Shown piece by piece: positions 35,093-35,882 of a stretch of 35,882 nucleotides of DNA. The DNA is taken from assembly GCA_015063765.1 (NCBI GenBank), contig SVTN01000003.1, positions 1-35,882 on the forward strand, written 5' to 3'. The position numbers and the translations under genes were made by a program. Each line of letters begins with the position of its first letter. Position 1 is the first letter of the stretch. The DNA is from Oscillospiraceae bacterium. Its GTDB lineage: Bacteria > Bacillota > Clostridia > Oscillospirales > CAG-272. The notes under the pieces are model-generated. The model was not told the DNA's origin. It ran no database searches and saw only the letters and a list, made by a program, of their open reading frames with translations.

Positions 35093-35882
35093 ATGAACAA
35101 GAAGATTCAAGCGATCATCGACCTCATCAAAGAGAAGGACATCAAGATGGTGGACTTCAAGATGGTGGATATCCACGGTCAGTTCCGCCACGTGACCATT
35201 CCTGCCTACAGCTTTTCCGAGGAGATCATGACGACGGGCATTGGCTTTGATGCCTCCAATTACGGCTACGCCGTTGTCGAAAAGAGCGACATGGTGTTTA
35301 TCCCCGATCCCGACACCGCTATGATCGACCCTTTTTGCGAGATCCCCACACTCTCGATGAGCGGTGATGCTATGATCATCGACTCTCCCAAAAACCGACC
35401 TCTTGCCCAATACCCCCGCAACATCGTCAAGGCGGCAGAGGCGTATATGCGTGACTCCGGCATTGCCGACACCATGCTGATTCTCCCCGAATTTGAATTT
35501 TACCTTTTTGATCAGGTAGGATGGCGAGTCGCCGCGGACGAGGTTTCCTATGCCGTTGACGCCAAGCAGTCCTATTGGAACAGCGACGTTGAGGGCAAGG
35601 GTGTGATCGTTCCCAAGCAGAAGGCATACCACATCGCCAAGCCCTATGACACCTCCTACGAGTGCCGTAGCGAAATGTGCTTGCTCATGGAGGAGGCGGG
35701 CATTCCCGTGAAGTACCACCACCCCGAGGTTGCCGCATCGGGACAGTTTGAGATTGAGCCTATGCTGGGTGAGATGTCCAAGATGGCAGACGCGACCATG
35801 ACCATCAAGTATATCATCAAGAACACCGCCGCCAAGTACGGCAAGAGCGCGACCCTGATGCCCAAGCCCATCGCGGGCGAGG
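35093..35882 (+). CDS. glnA: Type I glutamine synthetase, 5' part (truncated by the window edge)
   Basis: Own translation from ATG 35093: MNKKIQAIIDLIKEKDIKMVDFKMVDIHGQFRHVTIPAYSFSEEIMTTGIGFDASNYGYAVVEKSDMVFIPD...LPEFEFYLFD...GQFEIEP. Not in the ORF track as a + ORF because it has no stop inside the window. Confidence 0.92.
   Translation, partial: MNKKIQAIIDLIKEKDIKMVDFKMVDIHGQFRHVTIPAYSFSEEIMTTGIGFDASNYGYAVVEKSDMVFIPDPDTAMIDPFCEIPTLSMSGDAMIIDSPKNRPLAQYPRNIVKAAEAYMRDSGIADTMLILPEFEFYLFDQVGWRVAADEVSYAVDAKQSYWNSDVEGKGVIVPKQKAYHIAKPYDTSYECRSEMCLLMEEAGIPVKYHHPEVAASGQFEIEPMLGEMSKMADATMTIKYIIKNTAAKYGKSATLMPKPIAGE

Noticed and set aside
35114-35170. Tandem repeat TCAAGATGGTGGA in the 5' part of glnA
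   Set aside because: It encodes IKMVDFKMVD, matching the normal N-terminal pattern of type I glutamine synthetases rather than a phase-variable repeat.
35060-35722. 220-aa minus-strand ORF at the right edge
   Set aside because: Antisense to glnA, whose open plus-strand frame has strong glutamine synthetase motifs.

Overview
The window looks like a chromosome segment from an anaerobic Firmicutes/Clostridia-type bacterium (inferred from gene content only). Its core is one co-directional block of about 20 genes (8642-29765, + strand). The block starts at a consensus promoter (TTGACA-N17-TATAAT, 8538-8566) and encodes a surface polysaccharide pathway: initiating sugar-phosphate transferase, several glycosyltransferases, EpsG-type polymerase, MOP/Wzx-type flippase, polysaccharide pyruvyl transferase with an FrhB-like Fe-S partner, LicD-family transferase with a LicC-like nucleotidyltransferase, and a CapE/CapF/CapG-like set expected to make UDP-L-FucNAc. 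Less usual members are an HpcH/HpaI-type aldolase paired with a D-2-hydroxyacid dehydrogenase directly after the initiating transferase, and an APH/choline-kinase-fold protein next to the flippase. Together with LicC/LicD they suggest a possible route that makes, phosphorylates, nucleotide-activates and transfers an unidentified phospho-substituent to the glycan; this is a hypothesis. The left flank holds a ketose dehydrogenase/class II aldolase operon divergent from plsC and a DeoR regulator, a DUF3737 beta-helix protein, a YitT-like/HAD fusion, a GNAT enzyme and an Fe-S aldo/keto reductase. The right flank holds a rubrerythrin with two rubredoxin-like domains, GH43 and GH28-like enzymes, two tandem XRE regulators of similar architecture and the 5' part of glnA, which runs off the window. 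Noncoding features include several consensus promoters, good terminators, and a small array of ATATCGC-separated mini-hairpins at the left edge. No rRNA, tRNA, CRISPR array or transposase was found by eye.
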